A stretch of 44,595 nt of DNA from an uncultured Bacteroidales bacterium (GCA_944322925.1 CALUQM010000016.1:1-44595), one strand, 5' to 3'. Numbered from the stretch's first letter, positions 33,513 to 42,454 are shown. Translations and numbers: made by a program. The notes: generated from the sequence alone by a model not told the origin.

Positions 33513-34964
33513 ATGAAAAAGATCGCTACAATTCTTATTTCGGCTATATGCTGCCTGCCGGTCCTGTCGGGATGCGGCAAATGGCTCGATGTTCGGCCGT
33601 ACGACAAGATAGCGGAAGATGACCTGCTGTCTTCCGAAGACGGGTACATGAGACTCCTGAACGGGATATACATCGAACTGAACGACCAGATGCTGTACGG
33701 AGGAGCACTTTCTGTGGAAATGATTGAAATCATGGGAGGAGCGTACGCCCTCGGCTCGGACGACTCGATCTGGGGAAACTACAACGACATCGCGTCCTAC
33801 GAATACGGGACAGAATACTGGAGGACCCGGTTCAACGAAACATGGAACAAGGCATATTCCCTGATTCTCAACTGTAATCTCCTGCTTTCTGGAATCGATG
33901 ACGACAGAGACCTGTTCAGCGGGGACAACTACTATATAATCAAGGGTGAAGCCCTCGCATTGAGGGCCATGCTGCATTTCGACATGCTCAGGCTATTCGG
34001 GCCAGTCTATTCCCGCCATCCGGAAGCCGCAAGCATACCGTATTATACGAAATATACCACGACACCGGAAGAAATCGAACCTGCATCATCCATTGCGGGA
34101 AAAGTGACTGCGGACCTAACGGAAGCCAGAATACTTCTGTCGACGGATCCGGTGATTACCGAAGGCACCGGAATGGAAGGATCCGCTGACGGCACGTCCA
34201 ATTTCCTGAAATACAGAAGTCTGAGGCTCAACTATTATGCAGTCACCGCCCTTCTTGCCAGGGCATCCCTCTGGTTCGGGGACAGGGAAAGCGCATTCAG
34301 CTATGCCCAGGAAGTGATAAGGGCGGCAAACGGTGGGATTTTCCCGTTCGTCGACAGGTCGCTCGTGACCGGATCCCCCGCCGATCCGGACAGGATATTC
34401 TCGTCCGAAGTGCTTTTCGCCCTGTCGCATGCCCAGAGGAACAGCCTGTTCAACGACTACTACGATCCGAGCCGTCTTCCCAACTATGTTTTCAGGATGG
34501 ACGGCAACGTATTTTCAGACATGATATTCGGAGGGACCGGCACCGGAGGGAATGCCGACGACTACAGATGCAGGGTAAACTGGATAGCGACCGGAAGCAA
34601 CAGATATTTCTACAAATATTCCGACATGGCCAACACAGGCGATATCCGGAATACCATGATTCCGATGCTAAGGCTCGGTGAAATGTATCTGATTGCCGCT
34701 GAAAGCCAGTCGGATGACCTTTCGGCCGGACTTTCATACGTCAACATCCTCCGTTCGAACCGTGGCGTCTCCAATCTCGCCTCGCTTGACCGCAGGCTGC
34801 TCCAGTATGAATACATCAGGGAACTCTACGGTGAAGGTCAGCTCTTTTTCATGTACAAGAGAATGTTCTCCCCTGTCCTGTTCTCGACAGCAGACAGTGA
34901 AAACCCTCAGCCGAGCGACGAGATATTCGTCGTGCCTCTTCCCGATTCGGAAACCCAGAACTGA
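33513..34964 (+). CDS. SusD/RagB-family nutrient-binding lipoprotein
   Basis: 483 aa with a lipobox LSGC (Cys about residue 21) followed by GKWLDVRPYDK, the classic SusD start. Tetratricopeptide-like helices (WNKAYSLILNCNLLL, IIKGEALALRAMLHFDMLRLFGP about 150-172) form the scaffold, and the C-terminal PMLRLGEMYLIAAESQ (about 388-403) with YIRELYGEGQLFF is the family signature. It is the surface lid that closes the SusC barrel after capturing ligand. It begins 9 nt after susC; its TGA overlaps the next ATG. Confidence 0.95.
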   Translation: MKKIATILISAICCLPVLSGCGKWLDVRPYDKIAEDDLLSSEDGYMRLLNGIYIELNDQMLYGGALSVEMIEIMGGAYALGSDDSIWGNYNDIASYEYGTEYWRTRFNETWNKAYSLILNCNLLLSGIDDDRDLFSGDNYYIIKGEALALRAMLHFDMLRLFGPVYSRHPEAASIPYYTKYTTTPEEIEPASSIAGKVTADLTEARILLSTDPVITEGTGMEGSADGTSNFLKYRSLRLNYYAVTALLARASLWFGDRESAFSYAQEVIRAANGGIFPFVDRSLVTGSPADPDRIFSSEVLFALSHAQRNSLFNDYYDPSRLPNYVFRMDGNVFSDMIFGGTGTGGNADDYRCRVNWIATGSNRYFYKYSDMANTGDIRNTMIPMLRLGEMYLIAAESQSDDLSAGLSYVNILRSNRGVSNLASLDRRLLQYEYIRELYGEGQLFFMYKRMFSPVLFSTADSENPQPSDEIFVVPLPDSETQN

Positions 34965-35743
34965 TGATGATAGAAATGAAAAACCTTCTCATATATCTTC
35001 TGTCTGCGGCTGCCTTGACGGCAGCCTTGACTGCCTGCGATGAAAGGCATCCTGAAAACTTCAGGGACATTTCATCCGTATATTTCAACAACCGTATCCA
35101 GGGAAACGTACTTTGCGACTCTACTGACGTGACTTTCGTCTATGAGTCCGGGGACGAGATGACAGTACCGGTCAGGGTCCAGCTTCTCGGCCGGACAGCA
35201 GAATATGACAGACCGGTAGAGATCAGCGTATCATCCGACAATGCTGTCGAAGGAGCGGATTACATGCTGCCGGAAAAATCTTCCGTCTGCCTCCCTGCCG
35301 GTGCGACATACTTCGACTACGACGTTGTACTGAAAAGAACGGAAGCCCTGAGAACCGGAAAAAAGGAAATCAGACTCGAGTTGCATCCCAACAGTCATTT
35401 CACCCTGTCGGTGACAGAGCTCCGGCAGACCACCGACACGACAACGGTACTCGGATACAGAATCCTGTTCTCCGACATGTTCACCGAAGCCCCAGCGGCA
35501 TGGGATGAAAATATCCTCGGGAAATTTTCATATACGAAATTCAGTCTGATATGCACCGTGCTCGACATAGATCCGGCAGACTTCAATGACGCGACAGTGA
35601 TGACTCTCCCTAAGCAGATGTTCATCTACAATGAGATAACGGACTACATCGAAGAAGAAACGGCGAAGATGGAAAGAGGGGAAGAATACGACACAGACAT
35701 AATAGACCCGGAAACCGGAAGACCGGTGGAATTTCCGGCATAA
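34964..35743 (+). CDS. DUF4843 surface lipoprotein
   Basis: 259 aa with a lipobox LTAC (Cys25), followed by DERHPENFRD. The body is beta-rich: SVYFNN near residue 39, VPVRVQLLGRTAEYDRPVEISV, a VEGADYMLPEKSSVCLPAG stretch, then YRILFSDMFTEAPAAWDENILGKFSYTKFSLI, which is the DUF4843 signature (W-x-x-N-x-LG-x-FS). DUF4843 lipoproteins accompany one class of SusCD pairs and probably help bind ligand at the cell surface. Start codons at 34964, 34967 or 34976 are all possible; the first gives overlap with the susD stop. Confidence 0.85.
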   Translation: MMIEMKNLLIYLLSAAALTAALTACDERHPENFRDISSVYFNNRIQGNVLCDSTDVTFVYESGDEMTVPVRVQLLGRTAEYDRPVEISVSSDNAVEGADYMLPEKSSVCLPAGATYFDYDVVLKRTEALRTGKKEIRLELHPNSHFTLSVTELRQTTDTTTVLGYRILFSDMFTEAPAAWDENILGKFSYTKFSLICTVLDIDPADFNDATVMTLPKQMFIYNEITDYIEEETAKMERGEEYDTDIIDPETGRPVEFPA

Positions 35744-35764
35744 CGGACCGACAACAGTTTCCTC

Positions 35765-37333
35765 ATGATGAAAAACAAGATCATATACGCAGGAATATCG
35801 GTGCTGCTCAGTGCATGCGCGCCGGATCTCGGCAATTACGATTATACCGAACTCGACGGTCCGGTCGTGACCGGCTGGCCGGAAACCGTCAGCATACTGA
35901 CGCAGCAGTCCCTGAATATCACGCCTGAAACCGAAGGAGGCATGCCGGAAGACAGTTATACGTATGAATGGAAGGTAATCGACCGCAACAACGACAACGC
36001 CGAGACCGTACTGAGCCAGGAACGCAACCTCAGATATACCGTCACGCTTTCGCCGGGAGCCTATTCCCTCTATTTCACGATGACGGAAAAGGAAAGCGGA
36101 ATAATGTGGCAGTCCGTTGCGGAACTCATCGTCAGTTCTTCCATGTCCGAGGGATGGATGGTGCTCTGTTCGGACGGAGGCAGGACTGTTCTGGACTTCG
36201 TGTCCATGGTAACGGATGAAACCTACAGGGATGTTCTGGCAGCCAGACAGGGCATGCCGCAGCTGAACGGGCCGAGACGCATCCAGTGGCTTTCCACCAT
36301 GACCGATGCGTCATCCCCTTATTATCTTCTCACCGATGACGGGGCTACGAGACTCGGCAAGGATTCGTTCGAGTGGAGCGAAGAATATTCGATTGTCTAT
36401 GAATCGGGTGCAGGCATCGCTCTTGTCCCGTACTCGATAGTATGTTCCGGATTCGGCAAGATGCTTGTCAGCGGGACAAAGGCATATTACTGCGAAACGA
36501 TGGGAATAAGCGGGCTTTACGGGAGTGCGGTCAACAGGGATTTCGATGCCGCCCCTGCCGTAGGAGCCAATGTACTTGCCAGCCAGGTATATGCGGCCAT
36601 GTATCTGCTGTACGACATTACCGGCAAGAAATTCATGGGATACTGTCCGCTGCTCGAAAGACCGGATCTCGGATCTCAGGAGCCTCTTGCCGACCTCGAC
36701 GAAATGGGAAAGATAGCCGAAGGGATGGCATCATCCGATGAAGAAAGCGTCGTAGGCGATGCCTTCGACAGCTATCCTGAAGGCTATGATTTCGTATATA
36801 TGGAAAATACACGCTATGACCCCGGAAACGCATCGATGGGAGTAACGTATACGATTCTCGCGGACGGAGACCGCCGCTATGTCTACGGCATCCAGTGCGG
36901 AGACATGCTCCGCTATGCGGACTGTCCGTATGTCATCGGCAAAGCTTATTACGGAGACATTTCCGGCTGCACCGACATCTGTGCCGAAGGCAATCTTTTC
37001 GCGTTCAGTTCACTGGGAAATTTCATGTACTATGCTTCAGGAAGCACAGTCTACAGGGTGAATCTTTCCGACACTCCGCTGACGGCCGAACCGCAGCTCG
37101 AATTCGGAGACGAAACCGTCACATGCCTGAAATTCAACCTTTATCAGAATGCGGAAAACAACCTGAAAAGCTATGACCTGATAGTAGGATGCAGGACTGC
37201 GGACGGTGAAGGTATCCTGCGTGTGTATGAAGGCTATGATTCCGCCGGAAATTTTGCCGGAGCCATACCATCTGAAGAATATGACGGTTTCAGTGAAATC
37301 GTCGATGTAACATATAAGGAAAGAGTTTATTGA
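35765..37333 (+). CDS. PKD-like family surface lipoprotein
   Basis: 522 aa with a lipobox LSAC (Cys17 or 18), then APDLGNYDYTELD, typical of the PKD-like lipoproteins that follow DUF4843 in SusCD loci. An Ig/PKD-like domain covers about 30-125 (YTYEWKVIDRNN, GAYSLYFTMTEKESG). The rest is a propeller-like region with repeated WMVLCSDGGRTVLDFVSM, AYYCETMGISGLYG, and FMYYASGSTVYRVNL blocks. Probably a surface accessory subunit of the SusCD transporter. The next gene's ATG lies 5 nt after its stop. Confidence 0.82.
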   Translation: MMKNKIIYAGISVLLSACAPDLGNYDYTELDGPVVTGWPETVSILTQQSLNITPETEGGMPEDSYTYEWKVIDRNNDNAETVLSQERNLRYTVTLSPGAYSLYFTMTEKESGIMWQSVAELIVSSSMSEGWMVLCSDGGRTVLDFVSMVTDETYRDVLAARQGMPQLNGPRRIQWLSTMTDASSPYYLLTDDGATRLGKDSFEWSEEYSIVYESGAGIALVPYSIVCSGFGKMLVSGTKAYYCETMGISGLYGSAVNRDFDAAPAVGANVLASQVYAAMYLLYDITGKKFMGYCPLLERPDLGSQEPLADLDEMGKIAEGMASSDEESVVGDAFDSYPEGYDFVYMENTRYDPGNASMGVTYTILADGDRRYVYGIQCGDMLRYADCPYVIGKAYYGDISGCTDICAEGNLFAFSSLGNFMYYASGSTVYRVNLSDTPLTAEPQLEFGDETVTCLKFNLYQNAENNLKSYDLIVGCRTADGEGILRVYEGYDSAGNFAGAIPSEEYDGFSEIVDVTYKERVY

Positions 37334-37338
37334 TCATC

Positions 37339-38691
37339 ATGAAAAATCTTGTCTGTCTTTCAGTTCTTGCATTCCTGAGCCTGGGCTGCTCGGAATCCAA
37401 AGACATCAAACTGACTTTCAATGTAGAGAATCCGGGATCCGGGCCTCTCGTTCTTGTGCACCGCAACGACATTATGGAAATTCCGCTGGAAAACGGCCGT
37501 GGGGAAGCCGTACTGCCGGGAACTGATGCCGCATACGCCTATGTCTACTATTCCGATGCCGGAAGGAAAAGGATTTACGCGGAAGCGGGAGACGAGGCTT
37601 CGGTTTCCTTCGACGGGACCGCATTTCTCCGGACATTCAGTGTCGAAGGCAAAAAAGCCCCGGCCGTGGAATACCTCAACGAAGTGGAGCTGACCGCCCT
37701 TCCTGACTCATGTTATGCCCTGCCGTTCAGCGAATTCCTCAGCCTCACGAAAAAAAAGGAAAAGGATGCCGTGAAACTGCTGGAAGCCAGGGACCTGTCG
37801 GGTACCGGCAAATTCGCCGACATGGAAAAGGGCCGTATCAGATACGCCTACGGGAACACCCTGCTGATGTATCCGGTCGCCCACCGCATAATGGCGGCAG
37901 ATCCCGTATACAGTCCTGACGAGGCTTACTATGAAGTAATACGCGGATACTTTACGGAAAATGCCATGTATGCCGATCTTGATGAGTACAGGGAATTCAT
38001 GACCGAAGCCGCCCACGTTCTGGATGCGGGAAACAGAAACCTGAAGGATCTGTACCCGAAACTCGTATGCGAGATGAAATTCATTGCGGACAATCTCAAG
38101 GATGCCGAAGTGGTCCAGGCCCTTCTGCACCATATCGCGATTCCGTATATCGACAATTTCGGCACTGACGGAATCCAGGACATGGCCAACATTTACAGGA
38201 CCTATGTTTCAGATGCCGGGCTGAGAAACGCATTCGATGCCGCCTGCGCAAAATGGGAGAAAAAGGACACCGGCAGAATGTCTCCCGACTTCAGGGCGTC
38301 GGACATTGAAGGCAAAACATATACTCTTGCCGATTTCCGCGGGAAATATGTCTACATCGACATCTGGGCGACATGGTGCCAGCCATGCAGGAGAGAACTT
38401 CCGCACCTGGAAGAACTCGAAAGCCGGTTCGAAGGCAAGAACATCGCATTCATAGGGCTTTCTGTCGACTCTGATGTCGCAAAATGGGAAAACCATCTGC
38501 GCAGCAACAGGATGCCCGGAATCCAGCTCTATCTCGGAGACGACAGCCGTTTCCTGAAAGAGTACGAAGTAGCCACCATTCCGAGATTCATACTTCTGGA
38601 CATGGAGGGCAGGATTCTCGAATCTGAAATGAGCCGTCCGTCATCCCAAAGTACCGCCGAATACCTGTCTTCTCTTCCTGGAATAGACTGA
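37339..38691 (+). CDS. TlpA/AhpC-TSA family thioredoxin-like lipoprotein
   Basis: 450 aa with a lipobox LGC (Cys about 17). The N-terminal DUF4369/DUF5106-like half (about 20-300) has mixed beta then helical structure. The C-terminal thioredoxin domain (about 310-450) carries WCQPC (residues 346-350), an IGLSVDSDVAKWE segment and VATIPRFILLD with the cis-proline. Such envelope proteins reduce or isomerise disulfides. In this operon it might act on the SusCD-linked lipoproteins, on cystine-containing cargo, or on cytochromes; none is shown. The ATG at 37339 is used; the TTG at 37330 overlaps the previous stop. Confidence 0.88.
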   Translation: MKNLVCLSVLAFLSLGCSESKDIKLTFNVENPGSGPLVLVHRNDIMEIPLENGRGEAVLPGTDAAYAYVYYSDAGRKRIYAEAGDEASVSFDGTAFLRTFSVEGKKAPAVEYLNEVELTALPDSCYALPFSEFLSLTKKKEKDAVKLLEARDLSGTGKFADMEKGRIRYAYGNTLLMYPVAHRIMAADPVYSPDEAYYEVIRGYFTENAMYADLDEYREFMTEAAHVLDAGNRNLKDLYPKLVCEMKFIADNLKDAEVVQALLHHIAIPYIDNFGTDGIQDMANIYRTYVSDAGLRNAFDAACAKWEKKDTGRMSPDFRASDIEGKTYTLADFRGKYVYIDIWATWCQPCRRELPHLEELESRFEGKNIAFIGLSVDSDVAKWENHLRSNRMPGIQLYLGDDSRFLKEYEVATIPRFILLDMEGRILESEMSRPSSQSTAEYLSSLPGID

Positions 38692-38693
38692 CA

Positions 38694-40004
38694 ATGAAAC
38701 AGACAATCATTCTATTTTTCATGTCGGTACTGGCAGCCGCTTCCGTGTCATGCACGAAAACCGGGCCTGAAAACGACAATACGGGGACTCCCGAGGGCTG
38801 CCCTGTCACTTACGTAAGGTTTCCCGCCCAGACCATATACAGCGGAGACAGGATACCGGTGCTGGGCAGCGGATTTTCTGCCGGAACCGTATTCTATCTT
38901 GTAAGCGATTCGGGGACTGGCGTTCAGACGGAAATTACCGGTGTGACCGTCACTGCATCGGGCATTGAAATGACAGTAAACGTCAGGGCCGGAGAGTACA
39001 TGTTCGTCATCGAACAGGACGGAAGATGGGAACTCGGACTTATTACGGTAGCCGCCAGACCTATCGATGTCACGGTATCGGGCGTTCCGCAATACTGCCT
39101 GCCGGGAGGAAGCATCACAGTCACAGGTCTGGGCTTCTCTGCCACTGCTGTCCTCGCGCTTGAAAACCCGGAAACTGGCGAACGCACCCTGCTCGATACC
39201 GAAGCCGGCCAGGACAGGCTTACCGCCGCAGTGCCTGAAAATGCCCCTAAGGGAAAATCCTCGCTTGTCATAGTCCAGGATAACGGGGAAATGACTGTAA
39301 GCCGCAGCTTTTTCGTCACGACGGAAAAATATCTGACCGGTATAAAGTTCAGCATAGGAAGCGGAGAATCGGCATATACGAGGGAAATCAATGTCAGCAG
39401 AGACGGAGCCGGCAATATTACTGCATGTACGGAATACGGGATTTCCATCGTTCCAGGCAGCGATGCGTCACACGGAGAATACAGTGCATACACTTTTTCG
39501 GCGACGCCTGAAGCGGAAGAGAATTACGGATACACCGACTACATGTTCAAGGTGGATGGCTCCAGAGTCCTTTCATATACGATCGAATTTGAAAGACAGG
39601 ATGAAACCGGCGGCATATACTGCGAATCCAGGGAAATCGACTGGGAATACGACAGGGCCGGCTACCTTGTATATTACGGACAGGGGACCTCTGAACTCGT
39701 GCAGGAGGACGGAAATCTCAATCAGGGCGGAATGTACGTCTACGAAGAGGCGGATCTCGTAAACAATCCGTTCGCAGCTGACTTTACCCTTACCTCGCTG
39801 GCATCCAACGATATACAGATCCTGATCGCACAGATTTTCGGCTTTACCGGAACCAAGTCCGCCAACCTTCCTTCAGGAAGACTCGGAGGAGAAAATTCCG
39901 AAGCATCGGAAATAGCTTACGTATTCGATGAAGAAGGGTATCTGACCTCTGCTTCCTTCAGGGAAGGAATCATGCCGGTAACGATAGAATACCGGTATGA
40001 ATAA
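38694..40004 (+). CDS. Unknown lipoprotein with two Ig (IPT/TIG-like) repeats
   Basis: 436 aa, lipobox VSC (Cys20) followed by TKTGPENDN. Two consecutive Ig-like repeats are visible: IYSGDRIPVLGSGFSAGTVFYLV (about 48-70) and LPGGSITVTGLGFSATAVLALEN (about 138-160), each with the proline/glycine turn of IPT/TIG domains. The C-terminal part (about 210-436) is a Tyr/Glu-rich beta region with alternating YxxxYxF strands, possibly DUF4595-like; I do not assign a family. It follows the thioredoxin gene by 2 nt and is the last gene of the SusC operon. Probably a surface or periplasmic binding protein. Confidence 0.6.
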   Translation: MKQTIILFFMSVLAAASVSCTKTGPENDNTGTPEGCPVTYVRFPAQTIYSGDRIPVLGSGFSAGTVFYLVSDSGTGVQTEITGVTVTASGIEMTVNVRAGEYMFVIEQDGRWELGLITVAARPIDVTVSGVPQYCLPGGSITVTGLGFSATAVLALENPETGERTLLDTEAGQDRLTAAVPENAPKGKSSLVIVQDNGEMTVSRSFFVTTEKYLTGIKFSIGSGESAYTREINVSRDGAGNITACTEYGISIVPGSDASHGEYSAYTFSATPEAEENYGYTDYMFKVDGSRVLSYTIEFERQDETGGIYCESREIDWEYDRAGYLVYYGQGTSELVQEDGNLNQGGMYVYEEADLVNNPFAADFTLTSLASNDIQILIAQIFGFTGTKSANLPSGRLGGENSEASEIAYVFDEEGYLTSASFREGIMPVTIEYRYE

Positions 40005-40012
40005 AGGCCGCC

Positions 40013-40047
40013 CGCAGCATCGGCCGCAGTATCGGCCCAGTGTCGGT
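40013..40047 (+). repeat. Three imperfect 12-bp tandem units
   Basis: CGCAGCATCGGC (40013), CGCAGTATCGGC (40025) and a diverged CCAGTGTCGG (from 40037) lie directly after the SusC operon. There are no spacers, so this is not a CRISPR. A weak GGCCG/CGGCC stem (40006-40010 with 40021-40025) overlaps; no T-tract follows. Confidence 0.45.
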
Positions 40048-40059
40048 CTTGAATAAAAA

Positions 40060-40091
40060 TTTGAAATAACCGGAATTATTATTTAACTTTA
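40060..40091 (+). promoter_or_regulatory. Promoter of the small lipoprotein gene at 40152
   Basis: TTTG (40060-40063), a 20-nt spacer, then TAACTTTA (40084-40091), one mismatch from TAnnTTTG. Start would be near 40098, leaving a leader of about 54 nt. It shows that this gene can be expressed apart from the SusC operon. Confidence 0.65.
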
Positions 40092-40151
40092 GGGATAATT
40101 GCCTTTTGACAATACCCGAATCATTCGTACAACCTTTTTAAATAAAATATC

Positions 40152-40718
40152 ATGAAAAAATTTTATTTGTTCGCAGCGGCAGCCGCTGCATGTTTCAGCC
40201 TCATAGCTGTAACCGGATGTGAAAAAACTCCCGAAAACGAAGAAGAAGAGACAGTAACGCTTTCCATTGAAAACCAGTGGGTAACCACCTTTACCGACTC
40301 ATACGGATCTTCGGCAAAGAGATGTTTCGACATAGGAATCGGCACTCCTGACAAAATACTGATAGGCGACTGGGCCGACGGTTATGACATGCTGCTTGAA
40401 AGCATGGGCATTACCGGAATCGATCCTGACAAGTCGTTTTTTTCCATGACCTCGGGGGCACAGGAAATAGTCAGCATAACGCCGTCGGCCGACGGAACGT
40501 CAGGAACTGTCGTGTACAATGTAGAAAACATGTACGACCCTACGGCAGAGCCTACCCAGGCCACGATAAAATATTCGAAACTGACTGAAACTTCCGTTGA
40601 ACTTACAGTTGAAGAGGCAGACCCGATGAATCCATCGGAGATCATCGAAACCACATACAGTTGTACTGCCGCAGCCGAACCTGTCAAGATTTATTCATAC
40701 GCCGACATAACCATGTAA
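40152..40718 (+). CDS. Small acidic lipoprotein of unknown function
   Basis: 188 aa with a lipobox VTGC (Cys23) followed by EKTPENEEEE, a strongly acidic surface-export type signal. The rest is a compact, Thr/Glu-rich beta domain (VTLSIENQWVTT at about 36, YGSSAKRCFDIGI, GAQEIVSITPSADGTSGTVVYN) resembling lipocalin-like or DUF4625-like small Bacteroidota lipoproteins, though I cannot assign a family. It has its own promoter and a bidirectional terminator, so it forms a single-gene unit next to the SusC operon. Confidence 0.6.
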   Translation: MKKFYLFAAAAAACFSLIAVTGCEKTPENEEEETVTLSIENQWVTTFTDSYGSSAKRCFDIGIGTPDKILIGDWADGYDMLLESMGITGIDPDKSFFSMTSGAQEIVSITPSADGTSGTVVYNVENMYDPTAEPTQATIKYSKLTETSVELTVEEADPMNPSEIIETTYSCTAAAEPVKIYSYADITM

Positions 40719-40748
40719 CAGGAATATCGGAAAAAATATTTTAAAGAA

Positions 40749-40782
40749 AAGCCGGCCCAAAAGTAATTTTTGAGGTCGGCTT
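40749..40782. terminator. Bidirectional terminator between convergent genes
   Basis: AAGCCGGCC (40749-40757) pairs with GGTCGGCTT (40774-40782) with one G-U pair. It is followed by CTTCTTTCT on the plus strand and TTTTCTTT on the minus strand, so it serves both the 40152 gene and the minus-strand gene ending at 40843. Confidence 0.75.
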
Positions 40783-40842
40783 CTTCTTTCTGCTCGCTTT
40801 CGGATGTCCACCGGACGGCAGGGCTACTCCCGTTCACGAAGT

Positions 40843-42426
40843 TTAATATATCGAATTCGTAACGGCACCGACATCGAAAGACAGACCGGCCTGACCGAGC
40901 AGGTCATCATCATCGGTTACTGTTGCGGGATCGTCTCCCGAAAGAATGTAGAATATTGTCTTGCCGCCGCTGTAGGAATTCCAGACGGCAGTATCGTTCG
41001 ATGCATGGAACATGAACTGAGGCGCAGGTCCAAGCACTTCATGACTGTCTTCCGAAGCCTTTTCAAGATTCAGCCGGCACAAATTTCCTGACTTGTCGAG
41101 AAAGTACCACCAGGATTCGGTCCGCGGACAGCCGGGATTGAATACGCCCTCGCTCGCATCGACCGGACGGAGATAGTCGCGGCTTGTGACCTGCAGGGAT
41201 TCATCTACGGTAAAATACCTGTCGGCGGCAAAAAGGTACGCTATACCGTCATGTACGGCGACAGAAGAGAAGAGTATGTCCGCATCCAGTTTCCCGAATT
41301 CATGCCACGTTCCGGACTCCGTGCCCGTCGCAGCATAATACAATCTGGTTTCCCCTGCCCGCCCCTTGACTGTGATGATATTGTCGGCAAGGCTGAATAC
41401 ATTGTCGATATCTCCCATGTTGTCGGAAGGGCTTTTCATTTCGAGGGTCGTATTGCCGTCGTAAATATAGTGTTCTCCCAGGAATACCTTTCCTGTTTCA
41501 GTCGCGATCAACTGTATATTGCCGGCGGTGCGCTCGAGTTTGCCTGCACTTCCTCTCAGCTCTTCCGTCCTGATCCTTATGTTCTCCGTGAAATCTTCTT
41601 CGATATCGTCCACTGACGACGGCAGCATCGTCTCGTCGATTACCGCCTTTCTTGCAGGTTTCGTGAGATCCCTGTACGCAAAATAGAATTCAGTTTCCGA
41701 TACGCTGTAGAATCCGGTCAGACTGCCCTGATCCGGGACGGAAAGCGGAACGACAAGGCCGTCGCTGTTCCTTATGACTACAGGCTCCGATATCTCGGAA
41801 CCGTATTCCCTGAAAGCAATGTACGATCCGTCAGAGGGATATGTGATATCATAATCGGAACAATATTCCAGAATGCCGCAGGAATATCCGGATGAAATTC
41901 CAGTTTCCATGGACAGTTCCGCCTTGACCTGAGTCCCGTCAGCATCACGGAAAACCAGGCGTTCAATGCCCGTCCTTGTTACCTTGCAGGAATTGACGAT
42001 CAGGACTGCCCCTCCGATGTCGGCATATGCCGGCCTCCTGGTGGAATAATACGGCTCATCAGACAACTGCCATACTTCGATTTTCCCGATAATTTCGGGT
42101 TCGCTTTCAGAATCGCCGTCCTGATATCCGGCCGAGACTTCATATTCTCCCATGAAATCGTCAGGAACGGTAATCCATGTCCCCCATCTTCCTTCTTCGT
42201 CTTCCCACCATGAATCTGCCGGGAATTCCCTGCCGCCGATATACAACACGGCATCTTCAAGCTGTGCGGACGCATATATGGCCGTCATTTCTCCGGCAAG
42301 GACATGAGAGGGCATGCGGAAGTCCGTTTCCGATATTTCAGGATGCACGGACTGTCCCGAGTCGCAGGCCCAGGCAAACAGAAGCATGCCTGCGACTGCG
42401 GCAAAATGATAAAGCGGGGTTTTCAT
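40843..42426 (-). CDS. Unknown lipoprotein, Ig-like N-terminus and propeller-like C-terminus
   Basis: 527 aa with a lipobox AWAC (Cys21), then DSGQSVHPEIS. Residues 30-115 look like an Ig/IPT domain (MPSHVLAGEMTAIYASAQLEDAVLYIGGREF). From about 310 on there are blocks with repeating aromatic strands (NVFSLADNIITVKG, LFSSVAVHDGIAYLFAADRYFTV, ESWWYFLDKSGNLCRLNLEKAS, TIFYILSGDD), which look like blades of a beta-propeller. It is similar in design to the PKD-like lipoprotein at 35765, so it may be a related ligand- or glycan-binding surface protein. It is 28 nt downstream of glyA on the same strand and converges on the SusC locus. I do not recognise the family. Confidence 0.6.
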   Translation of the reverse strand: MKTPLYHFAAVAGMLLFAWACDSGQSVHPEISETDFRMPSHVLAGEMTAIYASAQLEDAVLYIGGREFPADSWWEDEEGRWGTWITVPDDFMGEYEVSAGYQDGDSESEPEIIGKIEVWQLSDEPYYSTRRPAYADIGGAVLIVNSCKVTRTGIERLVFRDADGTQVKAELSMETGISSGYSCGILEYCSDYDITYPSDGSYIAFREYGSEISEPVVIRNSDGLVVPLSVPDQGSLTGFYSVSETEFYFAYRDLTKPARKAVIDETMLPSSVDDIEEDFTENIRIRTEELRGSAGKLERTAGNIQLIATETGKVFLGEHYIYDGNTTLEMKSPSDNMGDIDNVFSLADNIITVKGRAGETRLYYAATGTESGTWHEFGKLDADILFSSVAVHDGIAYLFAADRYFTVDESLQVTSRDYLRPVDASEGVFNPGCPRTESWWYFLDKSGNLCRLNLEKASEDSHEVLGPAPQFMFHASNDTAVWNSYSGGKTIFYILSGDDPATVTDDDDLLGQAGLSFDVGAVTNSIY

Positions 42427-42454
42427 GCTTGTGCTGCTAATACATGTTTGACTG

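Noticed and set aside
30408-40004. Polysaccharide utilisation locus
   Set aside because: No glycoside hydrolase, polysaccharide lyase, sulfatase, hybrid two-component or sigma/anti-sigma gene is present.
40013-40047. CRISPR-like repeats
   Set aside because: Units are 12 bp, directly adjacent without spacers, and there are no cas genes.
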